From positions 1 through 34,916 of the forward strand of contig JAFQOD010000031.1 of assembly GCA_017395685.1 (NCBI GenBank): a stretch of 34,916 nt of DNA, given 5' to 3'. A program made the translations under genes and the position numbers. Positions 16,408 to 24,191 of the stretch are shown piece by piece. Under the pieces are notes generated by a model, which saw only the letters and a program-made list of their open reading frames with translations, was not told the origin of the DNA and made no database searches. Source of the stretch: Clostridia bacterium (GTDB taxonomy: Bacteria; Bacillota; Clostridia; Christensenellales; Aristaeellaceae). Numbering within the stretch: position 1 is the stretch's first letter; each line of letters begins with the position of its first letter.

Positions 16408-17241
16408 TTATGCCCCTTCAAAGCCCACCAGCACGCCGCCCGTTTCGGCATAATAGCTGCACAGGCCCAGGGTGCGGCCCATTTTGATATCCGCATTGGG
16501 GAACAGGGAAAGAATGGCATCCCGCAGCGTATTGGCAAATACCTCATTGCAGCAATGGTGAATGCGCACCAGGCCGCCCCTGAAGCCCATTTCCTTCAGA
16601 TTGGAAAGAATGGATTGCAGCGCCTTTTTATCTCCCCGGCATTTGGCCATGGGCTGCAGCGTGCCCTCTTCACTGGCACGGCCCACAATGCGGATGCCCA
16701 GCAGCCCCACCAATGCGCCCACCGCCGGGCTGATGCGGCCGTTGATGACGAAATTATGCAGGGACTGAAGGGAGAAAAGCAGATAGGTGCATTTGCGGTA
16801 AGTATCGATCCGCTTGATAACATCCTCAAATTCCATGCCGCTGCGGATCAGTCTGGCCGCCTTTTCAATCAGCAGCTCCATTTCGGGGCCGGTGGTCAGG
16901 GTATCCACCACATGCACCTTCTTGCCCGGATTCTTTTCTTCAAATTCACGGGCGGCGATGCTGGCGGCGTTATACGTGCCGGAAAGGCCGCTGGTGATGG
17001 TGAAGCACAGCACCCGATCCGCATCCCCGAAGGCGGAAAGCCACCGCTGGGTGCCGGGGCAAGCGGTGGAGGTTTTTTCCTTACAAGCGGCAAGCCGGGA
17101 AAGCATATCCTTCACATCCAGCGTTTCATCATCCACATAATCCTTGCCGGCGATGGAAATGGTAAGGGGCACAGAGGCATAATCCACCCCCTCCAGGGAT
17201 AACACATCAGCAGAGGAATCGGCAACAATTTTAATTTTCAT
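16408..17241 (-). CDS. DegV family fatty-acid-binding protein
   Basis: DegV/FakB-type protein that binds a fatty acid; some members present it to the FakA kinase for phosphorylation. 277 residues with the family start MKIKIVADSSADV, the ligand-binding TSTACP and SGLSGTY motifs, then TLTTGPE, NGRISPAVGALVGLLGIR and the closing YYAETGGVLVGF. The second of two adjacent ATGs (17241) is preferred, 7 nt after GAGG. No fakA homologue is in the window. Divergently transcribed from the DUF1836 gene over a shared palindrome, so the two may be co-regulated. Confidence 0.93.
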   Translation of the reverse strand: MKIKIVADSSADVLSLEGVDYASVPLTISIAGKDYVDDETLDVKDMLSRLAACKEKTSTACPGTQRWLSAFGDADRVLCFTITSGLSGTYNAASIAAREFEEKNPGKKVHVVDTLTTGPEMELLIEKAARLIRSGMEFEDVIKRIDTYRKCTYLLFSLQSLHNFVINGRISPAVGALVGLLGIRIVGRASEEGTLQPMAKCRGDKKALQSILSNLKEMGFRGGLVRIHHCCNEVFANTLRDAILSLFPNADIKMGRTLGLCSYYAETGGVLVGFEGA

Positions 17242-17302
17242 CATGAATCCTCACAAGAAATCAATATCAGCGGGCATAAAGGCCCAATCGGGCACATTAC
17301 GC

Positions 17303-17331
17303 ATCATATCAGTTTTCTTTCTTCCTGTCAA
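17303..17331 (-). promoter_or_regulatory. Sigma-A-type promoter for degV
   Basis: Minus strand TTGACA (17331-17326), 17-nt spacer, TATGAT (17308-17303). The -35 is in one arm of the palindrome shared with the opposing promoter. Confidence 0.82.
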
Positions 17332-17355
17332 GCGGTTTTTAAAAACCTGCTTGAC
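17327..17355. promoter_or_regulatory. Palindrome spanning both divergent -35 boxes (candidate operator)
   Basis: GTCAAGC-GGTTTTT (17327-17340) faces AAAAACC-T-GCTTGAC (17341-17355): 14 bp per arm with a single bulged T. Each arm contributes the -35 box of one promoter, so a dimer bound here would block both. Operator function is inference. Confidence 0.65.
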
Positions 17356-17379
17356 GGTTTTTAATTCCTTTTGTATAAT
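17351..17379 (+). promoter_or_regulatory. Sigma-A-type promoter for DUF1836 gene
   Basis: TTGACG (17351-17356), 17-nt spacer, TATAAT (17374-17379), 23 nt before the ATG. Confidence 0.87.
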
Positions 17380-17402
17380 GGAAGGCGAGGGGGAGAAACA
17401 AC

Positions 17403-17897
17403 ATGCCAATGGATATCCAGTCCATCCATCTGCCCAGATATCACGAAATCCCCGATGTGGGATTGTATCTGGATCAGACGGTGAAATATATCAATCGCTA
17501 CATGGCGCAGCTGCACTGCCCGGAGATCACCGCATCCATGGTGAGCAATTATGTGAAAAAGGATTACATCCGCAATCCGGAAAAAAAGCAATACAGCGCA
17601 GAGCAAATTGCCTATCTGCTCTTTATTTCCATTGCCAAAATCGTGCTGCCCATGGAAAATATCTCCCGGCTGTTCGATATGCAGCAGCAGACCTACAGCG
17701 CCCAGGTGGCCTATGATTATTTCTGCCTGGAATTCGAAAATGTGCTGCATTATGTATTCCATTTAAAGCCTGAAATGGAGCATATCGGCACCACCCATTC
17801 CCAGGCGAAGGCCATGCTGCGCTCCACCATCATTGCCGTTGCCAATATCATTTTCCTCAACAGCCAGTTTGAGGCCCTGCCGGAGGAAAGCCATTAA
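17403..17897 (+). CDS. DUF1836 family putative transcription regulator
   Basis: 164 residues of the DUF1836 family, recognised by LPRYHEIPDVGLYLDQTVKY, then ITASMVSNYVKKDYI and KKQYSAEQIAYLLFI. That middle part resembles a MerR-type winged-helix DNA-binding segment, so a regulator is likely; the family's role is not established to my knowledge. A purine-rich GGGGGAG lies ~8 nt upstream. It faces degV over a shared palindromic promoter region, suggesting autoregulation. A terminator-like hairpin follows at 17930. Confidence 0.88.
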   Translation: MPMDIQSIHLPRYHEIPDVGLYLDQTVKYINRYMAQLHCPEITASMVSNYVKKDYIRNPEKKQYSAEQIAYLLFISIAKIVLPMENISRLFDMQQQTYSAQVAYDYFCLEFENVLHYVFHLKPEMEHIGTTHSQAKAMLRSTIIAVANIIFLNSQFEALPEESH

Positions 17898-17929
17898 TCA
17901 GATCCCCATCGGATATCCGATACACGCCG

Positions 17930-17947
17930 CCGCCCGGGCGGTTTTTT
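17930..17947 (+). terminator. Terminator-like hairpin after DUF1836 gene
   Basis: CCGCCCGGGCGG (tight stem) followed by six T, located 33 nt past the stop. Confidence 0.7.
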
Positions 17948-17993
17948 GATGCGTTTTTTTCATCACTGCCCGGCCCCGAATTTTTCATGCGCA

Positions 17994-18022
17994 TTTACAG
18001 CGAATGCATTTTGGGGTATAAT
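17994..18022 (+). promoter_or_regulatory. Sigma-A-type promoter for dnaE operon
   Basis: TTTACA (17994-17999), 17-nt spacer, TATAAT (18017-18022), 36 nt before the dnaE ATG. Confidence 0.85.
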
Positions 18023-18058
18023 AATAAAGATGACATTGTGAAAAAGGAGGGATCGGGG

Positions 18059-21000
18059 ATGGCCTTTACCCATTTACATCTGCATACGGAATACAGCCTG
18101 CTGGATGGCGCCTGCAGGATCCGGCATCTGGTGAAGCGGCTGAAGGAGCTGGGAATGGATAGCTGCGCCATCACCGATCATGGGGTGCTCTACGGGGCGG
18201 TGGATTTCTATACCGCCTGCAAGGATGGAGGCATCCATCCCGTCATCGGCTGCGAGGTATACGTCTGTCCCGATATGGAGGATAAGCGGGCCTTCTCCCG
18301 GGAATACAGCCATCTGATTCTGCTGTGCGAAAATGAAGAGGGCTACCGGAACCTGATGTACATGGTCAGCGAAAGCTTCACCCGAGGCTTTTATTATAAG
18401 CCCCGGATCGATTATGCTTTCCTGAAGGATCATCATCAGGGGCTGATCGGCATGTCCGCCTGCCTGTCCGGTGATCTGCCCAAGCTGCTTCTGGAAGGCA
18501 GGGAGCAGGATGCGGAAAAATATGTGCAGGCCATGGTCAATCTTTTCGGGGAGAACAATTTCTTCATCGAAATCATGGATCACGGCCTGACGGAGGAAAA
18601 GCAGGTGCTGCCCCGGCTGGTCAATCTCAGCCGGAAAACCGGGGTGCCCCTGGTGGCCACCAATGACTGCCATTACGAACGCAGGGAGGATGCCGACGCC
18701 CAGGAAGTGCTCATGTGCATCCAGACGGGCAAAACCTTGGAGGATGCCACCCGCATGCGGATGGAAAGCCGGGAATTATATGTAAAATCCGAAGCGGAAA
18801 TGCGCGCCCTCTTCCCCGATTTGCCGGACGCCATTGACCGATCCCACGAAATCGCCCATCGCTGCCATGTAGATTTTGATTTTTCCACCGTCCATCTGCC
18901 CCGGTATGATGTGCCCCAGGGGGAAACATCCCTTTCCATGCTGCGGAAATTATGCGAGGAGGGGCTTGCCCAGCGCTATGCTCCCGATGATCAGGTGGCA
19001 AGGGATCGCCTGGAATACGAGCTTTCCGTCATCTCGAAAATGGGGTATGTGGATTATTTCCTGATCGTATGGGATTTTATCAAATACGCCAAGGATCACG
19101 GCATCATGGTGGGCCCGGGCCGTGGCAGCGGCGCCGGCAGCATCGTGGCCTATTGCCTCAATATCACCATGCTGGATCCCCTGAAATATAATCTGCTCTT
19201 TGAACGCTTTTTAAACCCCGAGCGGGTATCCATGCCGGATATTGACGTGGATTTCTGCTATGAACGGCGGCAGGAAGTGATCGATTACGTTGCCCGGAAA
19301 TACGGATCCGATCACGTATGCCAGATCATCACCTTCGGCACCATGGCCGCCCGGGGCGTGCTCCGGGATGTGGGCCGGGTGCTGGGATATCCTTATGCCG
19401 AAGTGGATCAGGTGGCCAAGGCCGTGCCCATGGCCCTGGATATGACCCTGGAAAAGGCCATGGGGCAGAATAAAGAGCTCCGGGACATGTATGAAAATGA
19501 TGAGCGGGTGCGCCGGCTCATCGATACCGCCAAAACCCTGGAGGGCATGCCCCGCCACGCCTCCACCCATGCGGCGGGCGTGCTGATCACCCGGGAGCCT
19601 GCCACCCATTATGTGCCCCTTCAGAAAAATGATGAAGTGATCACCACCCAGTATCCCATGGGCGTGATTGAAAAGCTGGGGCTGCTTAAAATGGATTTCC
19701 TGGGCCTGCGCAATCTGACCGTCATCCGGGATACCCTGGATATGCTGAAAATGCGGGGCGTCGATATGCGCCCGGAGGATATCCCCATGGATGATCCCGC
19801 CGTATTTGATATGATCGGCCAGGGGGATACGGATGGGGTATTCCAGCTGGAAGGGGGCGGCATGCGTTCTTTTCTCACCAATATGCGCCCCCGGGATTTT
19901 GAGGATATCATCGCCGCCATTTCCCTTTACCGCCCCGGCCCCATGGAATCCATTCCCCGGTACATCCGGGGCAAGCAGCATCCGGAAACGGTGCAGTATA
20001 AAACGCCGCTGCTGGGCCCCATCCTGGATGTCACCTACGGCTGCATGGTGTATCAGGAGCAGGTGATGCAGATCGTGCGGGATCTGGCGGGCTATTCCTA
20101 CGGCCGCAGCGATCTGGTGCGGCGGGCCATGGCCAAAAAGAAAAAGGATGTCATGGCCAAGGAACGGCAGAAATTCGTCTACGGTTCCCAAGAGGAGGGC
20201 ATCCCCGGCGCAGTAGCCAAGGGCATCTCTCCCCAGGTAGCGGAAGAAATCTTTGATGAAATGACCGCCTTCGCTTCCTATGCCTTCAATAAGCCCCATG
20301 CCGCCTGCTATGCCATGGTATCCTTGCAGACCGGCTATCTCAAATGCCATTACCCGGCGGAATTCATGGCGTCGCAGATGAATTCCTTCACCGGCAATGC
20401 CGGAAAAATCGCCGGTTACATCTATTATTGCCGCCAGAAGGGCATCCCCATTCTGCCCCCCCGAATCAATTCCTCCATGCAGAAATTCACCGTGGACCGC
20501 ACAGCGGACGGCCGCCTGGGCATCCGGTTCGGCATGGGCGGGGTGAAAAATGTAGGGGAAAAGGCGGTGGACGCCATCGTCCGGGAACGGCAGGCCCACG
20601 GCCCCTACCGGGATATCTTCGATTTCTGCCGCAGGATCGGCGGCGAGGATGTGAATAAGCGGGCAGTGGAAAGCCTGATCAAGGCGGGCTGCTTTGATGA
20701 GCTGGGGGCCAAGCGGGTGCAGTGCATGGCGGTATACGAAAGCGCCATGGATGCCCAGCAGAATCAGCGCAAGCAGAATGTGCTGGGCCAGGTATCCTTC
20801 TTCGATTTCGGCCAGAGCGGCGAAGATATGCGGATGGAGGAAACCTACCCGCCCCTCAATGAATATCCCCTCCGGGAGCTGCTGGCCCAGGAAAAGGAAA
20901 TGACCGGGGTTTACTGCTCCGCCCATCCCCTGGATGAATATGCCCAGTATCTGAAAAATCTGCCCATGAATACCCAGTATCTGGCGGAGCTTTCCGATCA

Positions 21001-21547
21001 GGAGGATCATGGCATCGATCAGGATGGGGCCCGGGCGGTGATGGGCGGCATCATTGCCGAGGCCCACAGCAAGGCCACCAGGAAAGGAGCCATGATGGGC
21101 TTTATCACCCTGGAGGATCAGACCGGCCAGGTGGAATGCCTGCTTTTCCCCCGGATTTATGAGCGCTACAGCCGGGAAATCGCCGTGGATCAGCCGGTGC
21201 TGGTCACCGGCCGGCTTTCCATCCGGGAGGATGAGGAGCCCAAGCTGATCGTGGATGTGATCGAGCCCCTGGTGGCCCCCAAGGTCCCCGATACCCGCAC
21301 CGACGCCCAAAGGGCCAAGGATGCCAAAACCAAATTATATCTGCGCATCCGCCGGGAACAATTGGCCCGCATCCAGGAAATGTTGATGCGCATGCAGGGG
21401 GATATCCCCGTCTATATCAATATCCCGGCGGAAAAGCTGACGCTGCTTGCCCCCCGGGAAATGTGGGTGGATGATGCCTGGGATGCCCGGGCCACCCTGA
21501 TGAGTGAATTACCCGATCAAGATATGAAAGTGGTGGAAAAAGAATGA
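18059..21547 (+). CDS. dnaE: DNA polymerase III alpha subunit DnaE
   Basis: C-family replicative DNA polymerase, 1162 residues. Order: N-terminal PHP domain (HLHLHTEYSLLDG at about 5-17, AITDHGVLYG), palm with GPGRGSGAGSIVAYC (about 350) and catalytic PDIDVDFCYERR (about 392), fingers, helix-hairpin-helix region and a C-terminal OB-fold (GFITLEDQTGQVECLLFP). This is the DnaE1 layout, not PolC. AAGGAGG lies 8 nt before ATG at 18059; an upstream in-frame codon at 17987 would overlap the promoter. Its stop overlaps the next start (ATGA), tying replication polymerase expression to a signalling cassette, which is unusual. Confidence 0.97.
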   Translation: MAFTHLHLHTEYSLLDGACRIRHLVKRLKELGMDSCAITDHGVLYGAVDFYTACKDGGIHPVIGCEVYVCPDMEDKRAFSREYSHLILLCENEEGYRNLMYMVSESFTRGFYYKPRIDYAFLKDHHQGLIGMSACLSGDLPKLLLEGREQDAEKYVQAMVNLFGENNFFIEIMDHGLTEEKQVLPRLVNLSRKTGVPLVATNDCHYERREDADAQEVLMCIQTGKTLEDATRMRMESRELYVKSEAEMRALFPDLPDAIDRSHEIAHRCHVDFDFSTVHLPRYDVPQGETSLSMLRKLCEEGLAQRYAPDDQVARDRLEYELSVISKMGYVDYFLIVWDFIKYAKDHGIMVGPGRGSGAGSIVAYCLNITMLDPLKYNLLFERFLNPERVSMPDIDVDFCYERRQEVIDYVARKYGSDHVCQIITFGTMAARGVLRDVGRVLGYPYAEVDQVAKAVPMALDMTLEKAMGQNKELRDMYENDERVRRLIDTAKTLEGMPRHASTHAAGVLITREPATHYVPLQKNDEVITTQYPMGVIEKLGLLKMDFLGLRNLTVIRDTLDMLKMRGVDMRPEDIPMDDPAVFDMIGQGDTDGVFQLEGGGMRSFLTNMRPRDFEDIIAAISLYRPGPMESIPRYIRGKQHPETVQYKTPLLGPILDVTYGCMVYQEQVMQIVRDLAGYSYGRSDLVRRAMAKKKKDVMAKERQKFVYGSQEEGIPGAVAKGISPQVAEEIFDEMTAFASYAFNKPHAACYAMVSLQTGYLKCHYPAEFMASQMNSFTGNAGKIAGYIYYCRQKGIPILPPRINSSMQKFTVDRTADGRLGIRFGMGGVKNVGEKAVDAIVRERQAHGPYRDIFDFCRRIGGEDVNKRAVESLIKAGCFDELGAKRVQCMAVYESAMDAQQNQRKQNVLGQVSFFDFGQSGEDMRMEETYPPLNEYPLRELLAQEKEMTGVYCSAHPLDEYAQYLKNLPMNTQYLAELSDQEDHGIDQDGARAVMGGIIAEAHSKATRKGAMMGFITLEDQTGQVECLLFPRIYERYSREIAVDQPVLVTGRLSIREDEEPKLIVDVIEPLVAPKVPDTRTDAQRAKDAKTKLYLRIRREQLARIQEMLMRMQGDIPVYINIPAEKLTLLAPREMWVDDAWDARATLMSELPDQDMKVVEKE

Positions 21548-21921
21548 AATGTATGACGCTGACCGTTCCAGCAAAAAAGGAATGCATTCTGGTCATGCGC
21601 ATGACTGCTGCCGGCGTATGCGCGCTGCATGATCTGCCGGTGGATGTGATGGAGGATCTGCGCACCGCCATCGATGAAAGCTGCGAACTGCTGCTGCATC
21701 AGGATTATGTGGCGGAATCCCTGACATTGTGCTGCGAGGCGAAAAAGGATGGGTTGTATGTCACCATCACCGCCCAGAAGCGCACCTGCCAGCAATGCGA
21801 TGATGCGGCGGACGCGGATATCGCCAAATTGATCATCGGCACCCTGGTGAAAGAAGTTACCCTTCAGCAGGATGAGAGCGGGGTCCACGGCGTGGTTATG
21901 GCGCTGCCCGCCAAGGCATAA
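21544..21921 (+). CDS. Anti-sigma-factor-like protein (degenerate RsbW/SpoIIAB-type fold)
   Basis: 125 residues. The pattern VDVMEDLRTAIDESCELLLHQ resembles the helix of RsbW/SpoIIAB-type GHKL proteins that carries the N-box (normally EACTNAIEH), and the tail TLVKEVTLQQDESGVHGVVMAL looks like the last strands. The conserved Asn is not in place, no DxGxG G1 motif is present, and no glycine-rich lid is seen, so ATP binding or kinase activity is doubtful. Overlaps dnaE by ATGA; its stop shares one base with the sigma-factor start (TAATG). The position directly before a SigB/F-type sigma supports an anti-sigma role; this remains inference. Confidence 0.7.
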   Translation: MKCMTLTVPAKKECILVMRMTAAGVCALHDLPVDVMEDLRTAIDESCELLLHQDYVAESLTLCCEAKKDGLYVTITAQKRTCQQCDDAADADIAKLIIGTLVKEVTLQQDESGVHGVVMALPAKA

Positions 21922-22652
21922 TGGACGCCGCAAGAATGCACGCGACGGCGTGCGCATATTATCAGTCGCCCACGGAGGAAAATCTCAATTCCGCCCTCCA
22001 GGAGGCGCTGCCTTTGTGCGCCCTGATCGCCCGGCGCTTTGCCGGCCGGGGCGTGGAATATGAGGATTTGTATCAGGTGGCGGCCATGGCCTGCGTAACT
22101 GCCCTGAAAAAATTCGATGGGGAGCGGGGCCTGAAATTCACCACCTTCGTAACCCCCACCATTACCGGCACCCTGCGCAATTATCTGCGGGATAAAGCAG
22201 GCCTGCTCCATACCCCCCGGGGCCTGAGAGAGCAGGGCGCGCAGCTGGCCCAGGCCAGGGAAGCCTTCTTGCAACAGCATCATCACGAAGCATCCCCCCG
22301 GGAGCTGGCTGAAATGCTGGGCTGGGAAGTTTCCCAGGTGCTGATGGTGCTCTCTGCTCAGGAGGCAGGCAACGTATCCTCTCTGGATCAGACCGATGAG
22401 GAGGGCCTCACCACCGGAGAGCGTATTCCCTTTATTGAGCAGGGATTTGAAAAATCGGAGCGGCGTCAGGATCTGCTCAAGGCACTGGCCGTCCTGTCCC
22501 ATCAGGAAAAGCTGCTCATCGCCCTGCGCTTTCAGCAGCGCATGAGCCAGCGGGAAGCCGCAAAGGAAATGGGCCTTTCCCAGATGCAGGTATCCCGGAT
22601 GGAGCGGCGTGCGCTGCAGCTGCTGCGTAAAGAAATGGAAGGCAATCTATGA
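21921..22652 (+). CDS. RNA polymerase sigma factor, SigB/SigF/SigG type
   Basis: Alternative sigma-70 factor of 243 residues. Region 2 is ARRFAGRGVEYEDLYQVAAM and FDGERGLKFTTFVTPTITG, with TLRNYLRDK closing 2.4; region 3 contains TPRGLREQGAQLA and SPRELAEMLGWEVSQVL; region 4 is LSHQEKLLIALRFQQRMSQR and GLSQMQVSRMERRALQLL. The latter pattern, SQMQVSR, is typical of the SigB/F/G group controlled by partner-switching anti-sigma factors. Joined to its neighbours by TAATG upstream and ATGA downstream. No anti-anti-sigma gene is seen. Sporulation versus stress role is open. Confidence 0.9.
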   Translation: MDAARMHATACAYYQSPTEENLNSALQEALPLCALIARRFAGRGVEYEDLYQVAAMACVTALKKFDGERGLKFTTFVTPTITGTLRNYLRDKAGLLHTPRGLREQGAQLAQAREAFLQQHHHEASPRELAEMLGWEVSQVLMVLSAQEAGNVSSLDQTDEEGLTTGERIPFIEQGFEKSERRQDLLKALAVLSHQEKLLIALRFQQRMSQREAAKEMGLSQMQVSRMERRALQLLRKEMEGNL

Positions 22653-23527
22653 AAATCCGTCCCCGGCAATTCAATATCCGCAAGGCCGCCGTGTATGCCA
22701 TCATCATCAATGTACTGCAGATGCTGGCCATGGGGGCTTTGGCCGTTTATATCCTTATCGATGGCGTGAATGAGGCGCTTCACGGGCTGATGGGCGATCT
22801 GATCGTGATCACCCTGGTGGTTATCGTCTCCTGGGGCGCCATCGTGGATATCCGGGAGGCCGTGCACGCCGTCAGAATGCAGGTGAAGCTGCACGGGCTG
22901 GATGAAACGGTGCATCAGATGACCGATCTCAATCATGCCCTGCGCTCCCAGCGCCATGATTTCCTCAATCATCTGCAGGTGGTCTATTCCCTCATCGAAA
23001 TGGAAGAATATGAGGAGGCCAATCGCTATATCCAGCAGGTGTACGGCGATATCCAGAGCGTGAGCCGCACCCTGAAAACCGCCTGCGCACCGGTGAATGC
23101 CCTGCTCAGGGCCAAGATTGCCGAAGCGGAACAGCGAAAAATTCAGGTGGATTTATCCGTGCAGGCGGCCTGGAAGGCCCTGCCACTGCCCGCCTGGGAA
23201 ATGTGCCGGGTGCTTTCCAATCTGATCGATAACGCCATGGACGCTCTTGAAAATCAGAAAAGCCCCCGGCTTGCCATCCATCTTTCCGAGGATGTGAAGG
23301 GATTTTCCTTCCAGGTGCGCAATAACGGGCCCATGATCCCTGAGGATATCCAATCCAGCATTTTTGAGCCCGGCTTTTCCGGCAAGGGCGAAGGCCGGGG
23401 CATGGGGCTGCATATCGCCCGGGAAACCCTGCGCAGCGCCGGCGGCGATCTGACGGTGGCAAGCGATGATGCCTTCACCGTCTTTTCCGGCCATGTGCCC
23501 AGGAAATTGCCAGGAAGCGAAGGCTGA
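22649..23527 (+). CDS. Membrane sensor histidine kinase (SpoOB-type H-box, GHKL ATPase)
   Basis: 292 residues with two N-terminal membrane helices (about 15-37 and 48-66) and almost no extracellular part. H-box LRSQRHDFLNHLQVV puts the phosphoacceptor at His103, in the CitA/DcuS/AgrC-like SPOB class. The ATPase has N-box LSNLIDNAMDAL, a G1 variant VRNNGPMIP, F-box IFEPGFSGKGEGRGMGLHI. Its start overlaps the sigma gene by ATGA. The likely partner, a LytTR regulator, is encoded convergently 664 bp away, not adjacent in the same operon. A repeat unit begins on the base after its stop. Confidence 0.92.
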   Translation: MKIRPRQFNIRKAAVYAIIINVLQMLAMGALAVYILIDGVNEALHGLMGDLIVITLVVIVSWGAIVDIREAVHAVRMQVKLHGLDETVHQMTDLNHALRSQRHDFLNHLQVVYSLIEMEEYEEANRYIQQVYGDIQSVSRTLKTACAPVNALLRAKIAEAEQRKIQVDLSVQAAWKALPLPAWEMCRVLSNLIDNAMDALENQKSPRLAIHLSEDVKGFSFQVRNNGPMIPEDIQSSIFEPGFSGKGEGRGMGLHIARETLRSAGGDLTVASDDAFTVFSGHVPRKLPGSEG

Positions 23528-23908
23528 GGAACGAAACGAAGCAAGGGGCTCTGCGCCCCCTGTACCCCGCACCAGAGGATTTCATCCTCTGGACTCCACC
23601 CTGCGAAGAAACGCCTTTTTTCAATCGTTGCTCTTTTCCTCACTAAACGTAAGGAAACGATACGAAGCAGGGGGGCTCTGCACCCCCCTGTACCCCGCAC
23701 CAGAGGATTCCATCCTCTGGACTCCATCCTGCGAAGAAACACCTTTATTCAACCGTTTCTCTTTTCCGCACGAAGCGTAAGGAAACGATACGAAGCAGGG
23801 GGGCTCTGCGCCCCCCTGTACCCCGCACCAGAGGATTTCATCCTCTGGACTCCATCCTGCGAAGAAGCGTCTTTATTCAATCGTTGCTCTTTTCCGCACG
23901 AAACATGA
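23528..23908 (+). repeat. Three tandem 125-128 bp units, each with two hairpins
   Basis: Units at 23528-23652, 23653-23780 and 23781-23908 are nearly identical. Each holds a G-run/C-run hairpin around CTCTGC and a perfect 9 bp hairpin CCAGAGGAT / ATCCTCTGG (23572-23592, 23700-23720, 23828-23848) with a 3-nt loop. Open frames across them are frame shadows of the repeat, not genes. The array starts immediately after the histidine kinase stop. Confidence 0.92.
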
Positions 23909-23939
23909 GGAACGCAACTTATTTTTCCACGGGCTAAGC

Positions 23940-24000
23940 GAAAACACAAGAAAAGGCGGAGGAGAAAGTTTACTTTCTCTCCGCCATTTTTTGTGTTTTC
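23940..24000. terminator. Long bidirectional terminator-like hairpin
   Basis: About 28 bp stem: GAAAACACAA pairs with TTGTGTTTTC at the base, then AAAA/TTTT, GGCGGA/TCCGCC, a bulge and AGAAAGT/ACTTTCT at the tip. T-rich flanks exist on both strands. It is placed between the converging histidine kinase and response regulator and would stop both transcripts. Confidence 0.8.
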
Positions 24001-24066
24001 CCGGATGCTTTGCATCCGGCAGGCGGCAGATATGCCGCCCTGCCCGTGGAAGACAACGGTCTTCCA
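24001..24066. repeat. Three consecutive perfect hairpins
   Basis: 24001-24019: CCGGATGC, loop TTT, GCATCCGG. 24022-24039: GGCGGCA, loop GATA, TGCCGCC. 24047-24066: TGGAAGAC, loop AACG, GTCTTCCA. All have 7-8 bp perfect stems and 3-4 nt loops, with only 2-7 nt between them. Confidence 0.8.
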
Positions 24067-24120
24067 TCGCCTCACCGGAAAATTGTTTGCAGAAATATCA
24101 CCGAAACATCCGGAATATGG

Positions 24121-24179
24121 GTCCAGGGGCCATGCCCCTGGTGCAGGGGTACGTCTGTCCGCAGAGGCCCCTGCCTCGT
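24121..24179 (-). repeat. Inverted, diverged partial fourth copy of the tandem unit
   Basis: Read on the minus strand, this stretch follows the start of the tandem unit: ACGAGGCAGGGG, CTCTGCG, GTACCCC, GCACCAGGGG, CTGGAC. Its second hairpin is CCAGGGGC / GCCCCTGG (24123-24141), where an A-T pair of the other copies is G-C. It begins 13 nt past the response-regulator stop, mirroring the arrangement behind the kinase gene. Confidence 0.7.
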
Positions 24180-24191
24180 CAACTCCCCGCA

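Noticed and set aside
19211-21310. 699-residue open frame antisense to dnaE
   Set aside because: Antisense shadow produced by biased codon use in dnaE; no start signal and no family resemblance.
23466-23780. Open frame of about 100 residues running into the tandem repeats
   Set aside because: It follows the repeat sequence, overlaps the kinase end, and contains hairpin arms; no ribosome binding site.
23528-23908. Possible CRISPR array
   Set aside because: Units are 125-128 bp and nearly identical throughout; there are no short repeats with unique spacers and no cas genes.
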